Assembly (NCBI GenBank): GCA_903845125.1
Contig: CAIMWS010000521.1
Coordinates: 1 to 64,000 of the forward strand
DNA from: an uncultured Verrucomicrobiota bacterium
Lineage (GTDB): Bacteria > Verrucomicrobiota > Verrucomicrobiia > Limisphaerales > UBA1319
DNA length: 64,000 nt
Direction of reading: 5' to 3'
Part shown: piece by piece, positions 17,348 to 25,721 of the stretch
How the letters are laid out: each line of letters opens with the position of its first letter
How positions within the stretch are numbered: the stretch's first letter is position 1
The notes under the pieces: model-generated
What the model was told of the DNA's origin: nothing
The model's database searches: none
What the model saw: the letters and a program-made list of their open reading frames with translations, nothing else
Program-made: the position numbers and the translations under genes

Positions 17348-18490
17348 ATGAAGGCCATGTATCGATGTTGGGCGGAAGTGGATCTAAGTGCTTTGCGGGA
17401 AAACCTGGCTTGGATTCGCAACCAGGTTGGCCCGCAGGTTAAAATCATGACGGTGGTCAAAGCGGACGCTTACGGCCACGGCTTGAAACAAATAGCTGCT
17501 TTGCTGATGCAAAGCGGCACGGACATTTTCGGGGTGGCCAATCTGACCGAGGCCCGCAGCATCCGCGCCGTGGGCAAAGGCTGGCCAATCCTGCTGCTGG
17601 GCGCCTGCCTGCCTGAGGAAATGGAAGGGGCGGTCCGTGACGATGTCATGCCCACCATCAGCACCCTGGAAGAAGCGGACCAATTCGCCGTCCTTGCCGA
17701 CCAGCATAACAAATTGATCCAAGTCCAAATCAAGGTGGACACTGGCATGGGGCGTTTGGGTGTCGAGGCCGAATTGGCCATGGATTTGATCCGCCACGTC
17801 CGCAGCCTCCCGGGTTTGGAATTGACCGGGCTTTACACTCATTACGCCGCCGTGGAGGACGATCCGGATTATTCCCAGGAACAGGCCCGGCGCTTTAATA
17901 AACTGGTCGGGCAACTGCAAATGGCAGGCATATCCATCCCCCTGATCCATGCCAATAACAGTGGCGGCCTGCTGCACGAACCCGGCACCCTTTACAAGCT
18001 CATCCGCCCCGGTTTGCTGGTTTACGGGGTCGTTCCCTCCGGCCAGCGGCCCATGGGATCCAAACTGAAATACCAGGTCCGCCCCGCCTTGTCCTGGAAG
18101 TGCCGGGTCGGTTTTGTGAAAGAAATCCCGGCCGGAAAATCCTTAAGCTACGGACGGACTTTTGTGTCGGCCGCCCCCATGCGGGTGGCCACCTTGACCG
18201 CCGGCTATGGCGATGGTTACCTGCGCGCCGGCAGCAATCGCGCCCAAGTGCTGATCCGCGGCCGCCGCCTCCCGGTATTGGGACGCATCACCATGGATCA
18301 AATGCTGGTGGATATCACCACCCTGCCCGAAGTGAATACCGGCGATGAAGCCGTGTTTATTGGCCGCCAGGATAATGCCGAAATTACCGTGAACGAGGTT
18401 GCGGATTGGATGGGCACCATTCCCTGGGAAGTGTTCACCAATATTACTTACCGGGTGCCGCGTATTTATCGCGGCGGCCAGGCATCGTAG
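17348..18490 (+). CDS. alr: Alanine racemase
   Basis: A PLP-dependent enzyme interconverting L- and D-alanine for peptidoglycan synthesis in the cytoplasm. The 380-residue length is typical. The N-terminal barrel contains the PLP lysine K38 in VVKADAYGHG. Conserved barrel segments KVDTGMGRLG, LYTHYAAVEDD and HANNSGG are present. The second catalytic base, Tyr of the C-terminal domain, is at about residue 287 in TLTAGYGDGYLR, followed by GRITMDQMLVDIT. Two in-frame ATGs, at 17348 and 17357, lie close together; no clear Shine-Dalgarno sequence precedes either. It is convergent with the lipoprotein gene ending at 18532, with 41 bp between them. Confidence 0.97.
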   Translation: MKAMYRCWAEVDLSALRENLAWIRNQVGPQVKIMTVVKADAYGHGLKQIAALLMQSGTDIFGVANLTEARSIRAVGKGWPILLLGACLPEEMEGAVRDDVMPTISTLEEADQFAVLADQHNKLIQVQIKVDTGMGRLGVEAELAMDLIRHVRSLPGLELTGLYTHYAAVEDDPDYSQEQARRFNKLVGQLQMAGISIPLIHANNSGGLLHEPGTLYKLIRPGLLVYGVVPSGQRPMGSKLKYQVRPALSWKCRVGFVKEIPAGKSLSYGRTFVSAAPMRVATLTAGYGDGYLRAGSNRAQVLIRGRRLPVLGRITMDQMLVDITTLPEVNTGDEAVFIGRQDNAEITVNEVADWMGTIPWEVFTNITYRVPRIYRGGQAS

Positions 18491-18531
18491 CGGGAGCGCC
18501 CTCCAAGCCCTGGATAAACCGTCAGGCAGAA

Positions 18532-21500
18532 TTATCGGTTCCGGCCCATACTCGGGTGGTCTTTCCTGGAAAGGGTTTGCGGGCCAACCCACCGGGTATT
18601 GTATTTTGTGATCCAGGCGTCATCCAAACCAACGGGGCGTACCTGGTGGCCATAAGCCTGATCGTCCATGCCGTGGAAGGGGAAAGGCTCCACCGTCGTG
18701 CCGCATTCAACATGAAAGTCTGAGTCCTTGTCCCAACCGATGGAATAGAAGAAGAAATCCCGCACGTATCCCGGTGGTTTGGCTGGCAGGCCATCAACCG
18801 CGAAGGAGAGGGTAAGTTCGTCGCCCCCATTGATCAATACCAGGGCGTTGTCTTTCCTGGCCAACAATTCATCGACTCCCCCATACCGCGTGCACCAACC
18901 GGCGGGAGTGATCCGCCAAGGGGGATCCGGCATCGTTTGGGCATATTCCGGCGTCAACGGGAATTGCCACGGCAATTGGCGGAACGCGCTGAAACCACGC
19001 CAGTGCAGATCGGTCCGGCTCGGGGCCAGGCGCGTGATGCGCAAGGGCGCTTCGCTGGCGCGTTCCCATAACTCAGCCTGGTCCCAGTGCAGCTCAAAGG
19101 CCGTGCTGATCCGCAAACGCCGACTGCCCGGCGGCAGCTTGCCGGTGAGATCCACCAAGATCGTCTTGGTTTTGCCGCACGGCACCCCCATGGACAAATC
19201 GACCGGTCTCCAAATGGGCGCCGCTCCGGAAGCCGGCGCCTGGGCTGCGGGCAGCTCCACTTCCAATTGCGGGAAGGGAAACGGCAAATCCGGATCATGC
19301 GAGCCGGCCACGTTGGCCATTCCTCCGCCGAATCTCAGCCAACCGTTAAGCACGAGCACCAGCGGACGCTCCACCGGCAGCGGGCCGAAATCCAGCGTGA
19401 CACTGCTGGGCTCGGCCAAACCACGCAATTGGGGGATGCGTATTTTGGCCGGCGAAACCATTTGGCCGTCGCTGGCTTTTAATTCAGCGGTCACCTCCTT
19501 GCCTTGGTGGTTTTCCGCGTGCAGCAGCGGATGGGGATGGTGCAGGCCAATCAGTTCATGCGGAATAAACGGTTTGCCCGGCAGCATTTTGCTGGTGGTG
19601 CACACTTTGATTTCCGGGGGGTGATCCACCGCCACTAATTTTGCTTCGTCCAGGTATAGCACTTCGCGCAACTCCTCCGTGACCTGCAGCAAATATTCCC
19701 CCCCCTTGGGTGGCAGCCGCGATTCGTCGCCCAAGGCGATATATTCCTCCGGATCAGCTTCCACAAAACGCGTATCGGAAACCCGCAATCCCAAGGGTGA
19801 AGCCCCCAGGATATCGGTCACGAAACGGAAACCAGTCCCGTCCCAGGCATACAAATAGGGGCAGGATCCCGTGGGCTGCTCCAGCTCCATCAAATTCCAT
19901 ACCGTATGGGGATCGGCTTGCAGCTCGAATAACACGGGCAGCGTGAGATCCGACCACCGGGGTTTGACCACTTCCGGTTTGGCATTTTTCCCCATGCCGA
20001 TTTCCACCGGCAGTTCCGTCACCGTCCGCAAGGTGCGCCAGTGTTCCGCTTTCACTTCGATGCGCACCCCCAACCCGCTCGCGTTGGAGCGGGTGCCCAG
20101 CAATCTCAGTTTAAGCTGGTGATTGGCATTGCCACCCTCGTTGCGCAGCAACCGCAAACCACCGGATTCCAGACAGGCCAACAGGTCACTGTCGCCGTCC
20201 TGGTCAAAATCGGCGACGTGGACCGAAAACACCCGTCCCGTTTTGTGCTGATCCAATCCCAATTCCTGGGTGGTTTCCTTAAATCCCGCCTGGCCGAGGT
20301 TGCGCCAGATCCGCAGACCTTCACCCGCGGCCAGGATATCCAGCCACCCATCATTGTCGTAATCGAACAGCTTGAGCTGCCGGACTGGCCAATCCCCCAA
20401 AGGCAGGGAAACCGGCTGGCTCATCCCGCCATAAACCACTTCCAAGTGATTTGAAGCGGCCAGGACCAGGTCCATGCGAAAATCGTTGTTCAAATCGCCC
20501 GCCGCCAGGCAACTGGCCACCGGCCACGAAGCGGGGGAATTGGTGGGCGCCAGCCTGCCCCCCCGCTCTTTGATTAAGACCATCGGCGGATACCCATCCC
20601 TGGCGATGATGACATCCAGCAGATCGTCACCGTTCCAATCCTCCACCAGGATCTGGCGAACCCCGGTGACCGAGGCGGGGATGCCGGAGGTGGCAGTGAT
20701 GTCCTTGAAATACATCGGGCCCAGGTTGCGGAGCAGGCGGGGTTCGCGATTGGTGGGTGAAATCAGCAGCAGATCGAGTTTGCCGGTTAAATCCAGGTCG
20801 ACCAGCACTCCCTCCAGGCCGGATTGGTTTTTCATTCCAGCAAAGGCGGTGGCGTCACTGAATGCGCCATTGGTGGCGAATTTGACAATTTGCACACCTT
20901 TGGCTCCCAATAGCACCGCATCCTCATAGCGGTCGTTGTTCAAATCACCCACCAGGCAGCGCAAATCCCCGGCGCCTGGGGTGCCGGGCAAATGTTGGGC
21001 GTGTGGCTGAAAGGTTCCGTTGGTGTTGAGCAACAGCCGCACACCGCCCTCCCCCTCGCCCACCAGCAGATCGTTCTGGCCGCGTTGGTTGATATCAAAA
21101 ATCCCCACCGGCGCATGGTAGTTCGTCCCCTTCCCGCCGAAGGCTTTTTGGCTGATATCCGCAAAGGTAACTGGCACCCCTTGTGAAGTCGGTTGGTCCA
21201 GCACAAAAGGCACCCGCATCTCCGTATAGGCGCAACGTTCGAAATAGCCTGGATTCGCTGGGGGTGGCGGATTCTCCGCGATGATCCGGGCATGCAGTTG
21301 GGCCTCCTGCTGGGCCTCGTCATTTTGTCCCCGGCGGGCCAGCGCCTGGCTGAGCAGGAAATGCGCGCGCTGGTGCCTGGGCTCCCACTGCACCACGTCC
21401 CGCAACACTTCGATGGCTTCCGCGTATTGGCTGACGCTCATATGCGCCTGGGCCAGTTGGAAACTGGCGGCATTCACCCGGATATCCATGTCCCGGCACT

Positions 21501-21933
21501 CCTGCAGGAACTGTATGGCATTGGTCGCATGGCCCAGGCGCAGAGCGGCACACCCGGCGACGAAACGCGCAGCTGCCGACTGTGGGTCCAGATGCAATGC
21601 TTCGCGGGCCACTTGGAGGGCTTTTTCACCCAAGCCAGCCAGGAGACAGGCGTTGGCTAGATTCAGTTGTGCATCCGCATTGGCCGGCTGCAGGCTTACT
21701 GCTTGTTCAAAGGCGGCGACCGCATTCGCCTGGCGCTGGTCATAGCGTTTCTTCCCCTCATTCATCCAGTAACCAAAATCGCGCGCCTCAACCTTTTTTT
21801 CTGGTATCACCTCGCGTTTGGGATCCGACTTCCCACAGGAAGCCAGGAACGCGATCGGCAAAAGTGCCAGGCCCAGAGATAGGGCCTGCCCAAGCCGTCT
21901 GCAAAAAGCGGATTTCGTGCTGCTGAAAGTCAT
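18532..21933 (-). CDS. Lipoprotein with TPR repeats and FG-GAP/VCBS propeller
   Basis: A 1133-residue exported protein. The signal ends in a lipobox (FLASC, Cys about residue 33), so it should be membrane-anchored. TPR repeats fill about 50-210 (AVAAFEQAVSLQPANADAQL, KALQVAREALHLDPQSAA, YAEAIEVLRDVVQWEP). About 265-640 is an FG-GAP/VCBS region with several Asp-rich loops (FDINQRGQNDLLVGEGEGG, FDYDNDGWLDILAAG, DFDQDGDSDLLACLE). Near 645 a stretch resembles part of an ASPIC/UnbV domain (LGTRSNASGLGVRIEV). The remaining 450 residues are beta-rich and not recognised; they end with VRDFFFYSIGWDKDSD and FPFHGMDDQAYG. It lies 152 bp after the eight-gene cluster on the same strand and may have its own promoter. 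It probably binds partners at the cell surface. Confidence 0.85.
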   Translation of the reverse strand: MTFSSTKSAFCRRLGQALSLGLALLPIAFLASCGKSDPKREVIPEKKVEARDFGYWMNEGKKRYDQRQANAVAAFEQAVSLQPANADAQLNLANACLLAGLGEKALQVAREALHLDPQSAAARFVAGCAALRLGHATNAIQFLQECRDMDIRVNAASFQLAQAHMSVSQYAEAIEVLRDVVQWEPRHQRAHFLLSQALARRGQNDEAQQEAQLHARIIAENPPPPANPGYFERCAYTEMRVPFVLDQPTSQGVPVTFADISQKAFGGKGTNYHAPVGIFDINQRGQNDLLVGEGEGGVRLLLNTNGTFQPHAQHLPGTPGAGDLRCLVGDLNNDRYEDAVLLGAKGVQIVKFATNGAFSDATAFAGMKNQSGLEGVLVDLDLTGKLDLLLISPTNREPRLLRNLGPMYFKDITATSGIPASVTGVRQILVEDWNGDDLLDVIIARDGYPPMVLIKERGGRLAPTNSPASWPVASCLAAGDLNNDFRMDLVLAASNHLEVVYGGMSQPVSLPLGDWPVRQLKLFDYDNDGWLDILAAGEGLRIWRNLGQAGFKETTQELGLDQHKTGRVFSVHVADFDQDGDSDLLACLESGGLRLLRNEGGNANHQLKLRLLGTRSNASGLGVRIEVKAEHWRTLRTVTELPVEIGMGKNAKPEVVKPRWSDLTLPVLFELQADPHTVWNLMELEQPTGSCPYLYAWDGTGFRFVTDILGASPLGLRVSDTRFVEADPEEYIALGDESRLPPKGGEYLLQVTEELREVLYLDEAKLVAVDHPPEIKVCTTSKMLPGKPFIPHELIGLHHPHPLLHAENHQGKEVTAELKASDGQMVSPAKIRIPQLRGLAEPSSVTLDFGPLPVERPLVLVLNGWLRFGGGMANVAGSHDPDLPFPFPQLEVELPAAQAPASGAAPIWRPVDLSMGVPCGKTKTILVDLTGKLPPGSRRLRISTAFELHWDQAELWERASEAPLRITRLAPSRTDLHWRGFSAFRQLPWQFPLTPEYAQTMPDPPWRITPAGWCTRYGGVDELLARKDNALVLINGGDELTLSFAVDGLPAKPPGYVRDFFFYSIGWDKDSDFHVECGTTVEPFPFHGMDDQAYGHQVRPVGLDDAWITKYNTRWVGPQTLSRKDHPSMGRNR

Positions 21934-21939
21934 TGTCCC

Positions 21940-21968
21940 ATCTTAATCACCAAGCTAATTAGTAGCAA
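21940..21968 (-). promoter_or_regulatory. Promoter candidate for the TPR/FG-GAP lipoprotein
   Basis: On the minus strand TTGCTA (21968-21963) and TAAGAT (21945-21940) are spaced by 17 bp. The predicted start site coincides with the ATG at 21933, which would give a leaderless message. Confidence 0.33.
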
Positions 21969-22085
21969 GACGGGAGCGCGGAAACGCAGTGAAGAAGCGA
22001 CTTTATTCGAGCGGGAAATTTCCCCATTCCACGCTCTGGATACACACACAATCCCGCACTATTACTCAGAAAATACTGGTCTGTG

Positions 22086-22532
22086 TCAGTTGGTGTGGAT
22101 CTCCGGATGACGGATGCGTGCGCCCAAGTTGGCGGTCCAGCCCATCAGGCCGGAGCAACCCAAAGCCAGCAGCAACAGGATGGCCAAATAAGCTTTAGGA
22201 AGGTTCCTGCCTTTGCGGAAGAACAACAGACCGATCAACGACACAAATCCCAAAACCAATATGCCCGCCAAAGCCAGCACGGCTATTTCCGAATGCTGAT
22301 CGCTGGGATCCAGAGGGATTCCGGGCGCCACCCGGCGCAGCATGGCGGCGGCCAAAGGTCCGGTTTGGTGGGTCGGCCAGGCCAGCAAGGCGGTGAAAAT
22401 GAACACCAGCAGACTGGTCCGCTTTAGTTCCTCGCTACGCTTCAGCAAGCCAAGCAGCAGGAGGCACAACCCAAAAAATGCGCCGGCAATGGGCGCGTGC
22501 GCAATCAACAAATGCCAGTGTGCGGAATTCAT
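22086..22532 (-). CDS. Four-helix membrane protein with conserved histidines (DUF2231-like)
   Basis: A 148-residue integral membrane protein with four predicted helices, roughly at 8-30, 38-55, 84-105 and 116-135. Helix 1 opens with SAHWHLLIAHAPI, a pattern of histidines at the membrane edge; others are in PSDQHSE between helices 2 and 3 and in ARIRHPEI at the C-terminus. Similar small proteins in Bacteroidota and Verrucomicrobiota keep these histidines, which could ligate heme b, although that is inference. Its ATG overlaps the stop of the upstream cytochrome gene (ATGA), so the two are translationally coupled. It may be the membrane partner that passes electrons to or from the periplasmic cytochrome. 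Confidence 0.8.
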   Translation of the reverse strand: MNSAHWHLLIAHAPIAGAFFGLCLLLLGLLKRSEELKRTSLLVFIFTALLAWPTHQTGPLAAAMLRRVAPGIPLDPSDQHSEIAVLALAGILVLGFVSLIGLLFFRKGRNLPKAYLAILLLLALGCSGLMGWTANLGARIRHPEIHTN

Positions 22533-23110
22533 AATTCAAGTGCGATCCGGACCACCACTCCCCCCATAACCTGGCCCGGTTTGATATCTTTCCGGGGACT
22601 GTCCGGATGCTGATTGTGGCAACTGGCACAGGAGGCATGAACCGCCACATCCGGGTACACGGCGGTGAAATACCAGCGCCCCCCCAGCATTTCCTCGGAA
22701 TAAAACGGCTGCCCCGGCTGCCTGGCCACCGCCTCCAATCCCTTTTTTTCGATCGCCGTTTCCGGCGCATTGCGCTGGCGGAGCGGTTGGAGCGAGCGCA
22801 ACACATACGAAAACTCAACGCCTTTGGCGGCTGCTTTTTCAGAGTTCATCCGAAACATTTCACAAGGATTCGGGCAACTCTTCGGATCCGCCAATTGAGC
22901 TACCCGGTCAGTGTAGACTTCCCGGTCGGAGGAGATCACCGCGCGCAAGGCGTCCGCCACATCCTGGGGTTTGATGGCCACCGCGAGCTTTTTCTTGGCG
23001 GGAGTTTCGCTTTTTTGCGCCAAGCCCATGCAGTTGGCCAGCATCAGGACCAAAACCAGCCGAAGTAAAACCGGCCAGGGAATGAGTTTGGTTTTCATCT
23101 GGTGTTTCAC
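22529..23110 (-). CDS. Periplasmic mono-heme cytochrome with Tll0287-like (DUF3365) domain
   Basis: A 193-residue exported protein. Residues 1-32 are a signal peptide (LIPWPVLLRLVLVLMLANCMG). The rest matches the Tll0287/DUF3365 fold, a PAS-like heme domain: DRVAQLADPKSCPNPCEMFR, then GRWYFTAVYPDVAVHASC, then the heme motif CASCH near residue 160 and the family's closing DIKPGQVMGGVVVRIAL. Such domains are known as redox or gas sensors and electron carriers. It overlaps its upstream neighbour (binding protein) and its downstream neighbour (histidine-bearing membrane protein) by four bases each, which makes it a central member of the minus-strand cluster. Confidence 0.9.
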   Translation of the reverse strand: MKHQMKTKLIPWPVLLRLVLVLMLANCMGLAQKSETPAKKKLAVAIKPQDVADALRAVISSDREVYTDRVAQLADPKSCPNPCEMFRMNSEKAAAKGVEFSYVLRSLQPLRQRNAPETAIEKKGLEAVARQPGQPFYSEEMLGGRWYFTAVYPDVAVHASCASCHNQHPDSPRKDIKPGQVMGGVVVRIALEL

Positions 23111-24300
23111 TTTCCCGAATATTTCCTGAATCGTCCATTCTGAAATTCCAGCAACTCCAGTTGTGCGATCCGGCTTCCCCCCCGTTCAAACTGCAGCGGA
23201 CCGCTGGCTCCGGGTTTAGTGTAAGCGGGCGGGAAGGCGCGGAATGAATCCTCGCCAGCCTGGCTTAAACCGGCCAGCAAAAGCGCCACCGCATCCCGGG
23301 CCCTGGCGGCAGTGACATCCGGCACGGTTCCATGGCGGACCTGAAAATCAGCTTCAAAATCACGGCGAACCGCCTGGCTGGCCTCATCCTGGACAATGGC
23401 GGGAAGCAAAAACCCTTCCGCGGCGGATCCAGCTTCCGTGCCAAACGCGGAACCCTGCAAATGACTTGGCCCCGCCAGCACCCCGCCATACCCCGCCTGG
23501 CGCAATGATTTCACCGCCTTGCCGGCCACCACGGGATCGAGCCAGAGCAGGATGCCATCCGGTTTGCGCACCAGGAGATCCTGGCACAAATCATTCCAGT
23601 TGCCCAATAGAGGCGCCAAAGCCATCGTTTTGTCAAGCAAGCCCCCAGCCTTCGCGGCGGCTTTGGCCAAATCGGAAGCGGCCTCGCGTCCCGGCCTTTC
23701 GGGGGGCACCAAGGCGCACCAATGGAAACCCTGGCTGGCTGAAATCTGTTTTACCGACGCCAATAGCAGACCGGCTTCCGCCTGCGTGCCAGGCACAAGA
23801 CGAACCAGCCAGGGAATGCCAGCGCCCAGCACCGAGGAATCGGCGCATAGGGATATGACCGGCGTGGCGGTGCGCCCCGATACCTGCAATGCCAGGTGGG
23901 CAGGCGCCCCACCCGGGGGGGTGATCAAACCTCGCACCCCTTCATCCAGAACCATTGATCCGGCTTCCTCGCCATCGGTTCCCCATTGCCCGATACGGCC
24001 ACGCACCAGCAACCTCGCCCGGACACCCAAATCCCGGTTCGCTTGCGCCAGACCAATTTCAGCTCCCCGGCGCAAACTTTCCGCCTCGGCTTCCTCGGGC
24101 GGAAGCAGGAGGCCAATGGTAAGCGGCAGCAATGATGCGTCAGCCTGAGCGGGATCTGGTTTTCCAGCCTCATTTTGGAACCGACCAGCAGGGGATGAAT
24201 ATGCACTACCGAGGAAAAGCCACGCCAGACAGCAAGCCTGCCATCGTTGCCAAGGGGCATTTCCAATTTTCGGCATAAATCCCGGGCGGCGTCCGCACAC
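23107..24300 (-). CDS. Periplasmic Leu/Ile/Val-type binding protein, second paralog
   Basis: A 397-residue type I periplasmic-binding-fold protein. A signal peptide follows the start (QACCLAWLFLGSAYSS). The body opens PLTIGLLLPPEEAEAESL and contains the two-lobe pattern of LIV-type receptors: RGLITPPGGAPAHLALQVSG, TPVISLCADSS, LVRLVPGTQAEAGLLLAS, DGILLWLDPVVAGKAVKSL and the late TAARARDAVALLLAGL. The first start is GTG at 24300, four bases after the stop of the previous gene; ATG at 24276 also gives a good signal peptide. It is a diverged neighbour of the binding protein just upstream. No permease or ATPase gene is near, so uptake by a standard ABC importer is not supported; sensing or delivery to a redox partner is possible. 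Confidence 0.86.
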   Translation of the reverse strand: MCGRRPGFMPKIGNAPWQRWQACCLAWLFLGSAYSSPAGRFQNEAGKPDPAQADASLLPLTIGLLLPPEEAEAESLRRGAEIGLAQANRDLGVRARLLVRGRIGQWGTDGEEAGSMVLDEGVRGLITPPGGAPAHLALQVSGRTATPVISLCADSSVLGAGIPWLVRLVPGTQAEAGLLLASVKQISASQGFHWCALVPPERPGREAASDLAKAAAKAGGLLDKTMALAPLLGNWNDLCQDLLVRKPDGILLWLDPVVAGKAVKSLRQAGYGGVLAGPSHLQGSAFGTEAGSAAEGFLLPAIVQDEASQAVRRDFEADFQVRHGTVPDVTAARARDAVALLLAGLSQAGEDSFRAFPPAYTKPGASGPLQFERGGSRIAQLELLEFQNGRFRKYSGK

Positions 24301-24304
24301 ACCC

Positions 24305-25702
24305 TCACGGTTGGGCCGCTCTTAGTTTTTCCAGCCGGGTGATGGCCGGGACCGGCTGAAATTGCCATTTGCCTTGTTTAAACTGGGCCATCGACATCGG
24401 CGCAATATTATCATTACGGCCATCGAAGATCATATGGCCGGTTATCCCATCCCATTCATCCAGGTTGGCGAGGTAATCGCGCACCCGATATCGATTGGGA
24501 CCGGATTTGTTGATGGCCTCGATCATCAGCTTCGCCCCGTCGTAGCCGTAGGCAGCGTAAATGCCCGCTTTTTCGCTCCACCGCTTCTGAAACCGATCCT
24601 GGAATTCTACCCATGGTTTATCCGTGCGGTCAGGATTGAAAAAATAGCAGATGGTGGTGCCTTCGGCAGCTTCGCCCGCGTTCTTCGAAAAACCATCCTC
24701 CTTGAGGCGATCAAAACCGAAAAACTGCGCCGTGATGCCCGATTTCCGGAACAACGCTGCCGCAAATCCGATATCTTCCGGCTGCCCATAAAAAACCAAT
24801 GCGTCCGGGTTGGCCCCCTTGATGGTATTCAATTGCTCAGCCAGGCTGCGGTCACCCGGTTTATACAATAAATGCGCCACCGCCGGTTTGCCCAAGCGCC
24901 GGATATCGTTTACCAGGTGCATCACGCCCACCCGGCCGGGGCGGCTGCTTTCCCTCAAAATGGCCACTCGTTTGCATCCTCGCCGGTTGATGATCAAATC
25001 CGCGAGGCGGTAACATTGCTGCCGGTCGTCCGGGAAAACGCGGGAAATCCAAGGGATTTGAGTTTCCATAAGGGTGGGATCCGGATCCGAGGTGTTGATG
25101 ATGTAGGTCTCCGTCTTGAGGGTTACGCGCAGGGCCACATGGGTTGCGTCACCATCGATGGTTCCCAAGTAGCCCAGCACATCGGCGTCCTTGAAATCCA
25201 CGGCAATGTTGGCGGCGCTGCCCCAGAGGGGCGAATCTTCCCTTTCCACGATTTCAAACGGCAGCTGACCCGCTCTGCGGGAGGCATTTTCCTCCTCGAA
25301 AGCCAGCAATACGCCCAGCCGGGTTTGTTTTCCGCGCGCCCCTTCGGGGCCGTAAGGCGCCGGACCAAAAAGCCCCACTTTCAAGGATTTCAAATCCGGA
25401 GGATCCGGGTAATCCCGTCCCGGCCCCCGAAATGGCAAACGGGTGGTAAAGTAGCGATAATAGGGTTCCAGAGTTCGGAACGGCACCATTTCCTCGGGGG
25501 TGTTCGCGTAATAGGGATATTGTCCCGCGGGGAGGCCGCAGGTAGCCGGTTCGGCATTGGTGGTGGCCGCCTTGGCGATTGAAGGCTGAGCAGCTACTTT
25601 TTCCTCAGCCGCTTTTTCCGCCCAACTTGGCATGGGTAATATCACGCCCGTCAGCAAGCCGAAAAACAACCGGCTTTGGCAAAGAAAGGTTAAGCGTTTC
25701 AT
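24305..25702 (-). CDS. Periplasmic Leu/Ile/Val-type binding protein, first paralog
   Basis: A 465-residue periplasmic-binding-fold protein (Peripla_BP_6). The frame is open 24 codons further upstream, but those overlap the preceding gene. ATG at 25702 starts a clear signal peptide (LTFLCQSRLFFGLLTGVILP, ending MPSWA). An unusual 90-residue N-terminal stretch (TCGLPAGQYPYYANTPEEMV, RYFTTRLPFRGPGRDYPDPP) precedes the fold, which begins LKVGLFGPAPYGPEG. Key segments are ADVLGYLGTIDGDATH, IPWISRVFPDDRQQCYRLAD, CKRVAILRESSRPGRVGV, ALVFYGQPEDIGFAAALF and YAAYGYDGAKLMIEAINKSG. Comparable proteins lie beside PQQ-dependent dehydrogenases in methylotrophs, but no PQQ dehydrogenase is present here. It is 19 bp from the upstream propeller gene and four from its paralog. 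Confidence 0.87.
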   Translation of the reverse strand: MKRLTFLCQSRLFFGLLTGVILPMPSWAEKAAEEKVAAQPSIAKAATTNAEPATCGLPAGQYPYYANTPEEMVPFRTLEPYYRYFTTRLPFRGPGRDYPDPPDLKSLKVGLFGPAPYGPEGARGKQTRLGVLLAFEEENASRRAGQLPFEIVEREDSPLWGSAANIAVDFKDADVLGYLGTIDGDATHVALRVTLKTETYIINTSDPDPTLMETQIPWISRVFPDDRQQCYRLADLIINRRGCKRVAILRESSRPGRVGVMHLVNDIRRLGKPAVAHLLYKPGDRSLAEQLNTIKGANPDALVFYGQPEDIGFAAALFRKSGITAQFFGFDRLKEDGFSKNAGEAAEGTTICYFFNPDRTDKPWVEFQDRFQKRWSEKAGIYAAYGYDGAKLMIEAINKSGPNRYRVRDYLANLDEWDGITGHMIFDGRNDNIAPMSMAQFKQGKWQFQPVPAITRLEKLRAAQP

Positions 25703-25721
25703 AGGCTCAGACAAAATTTTA

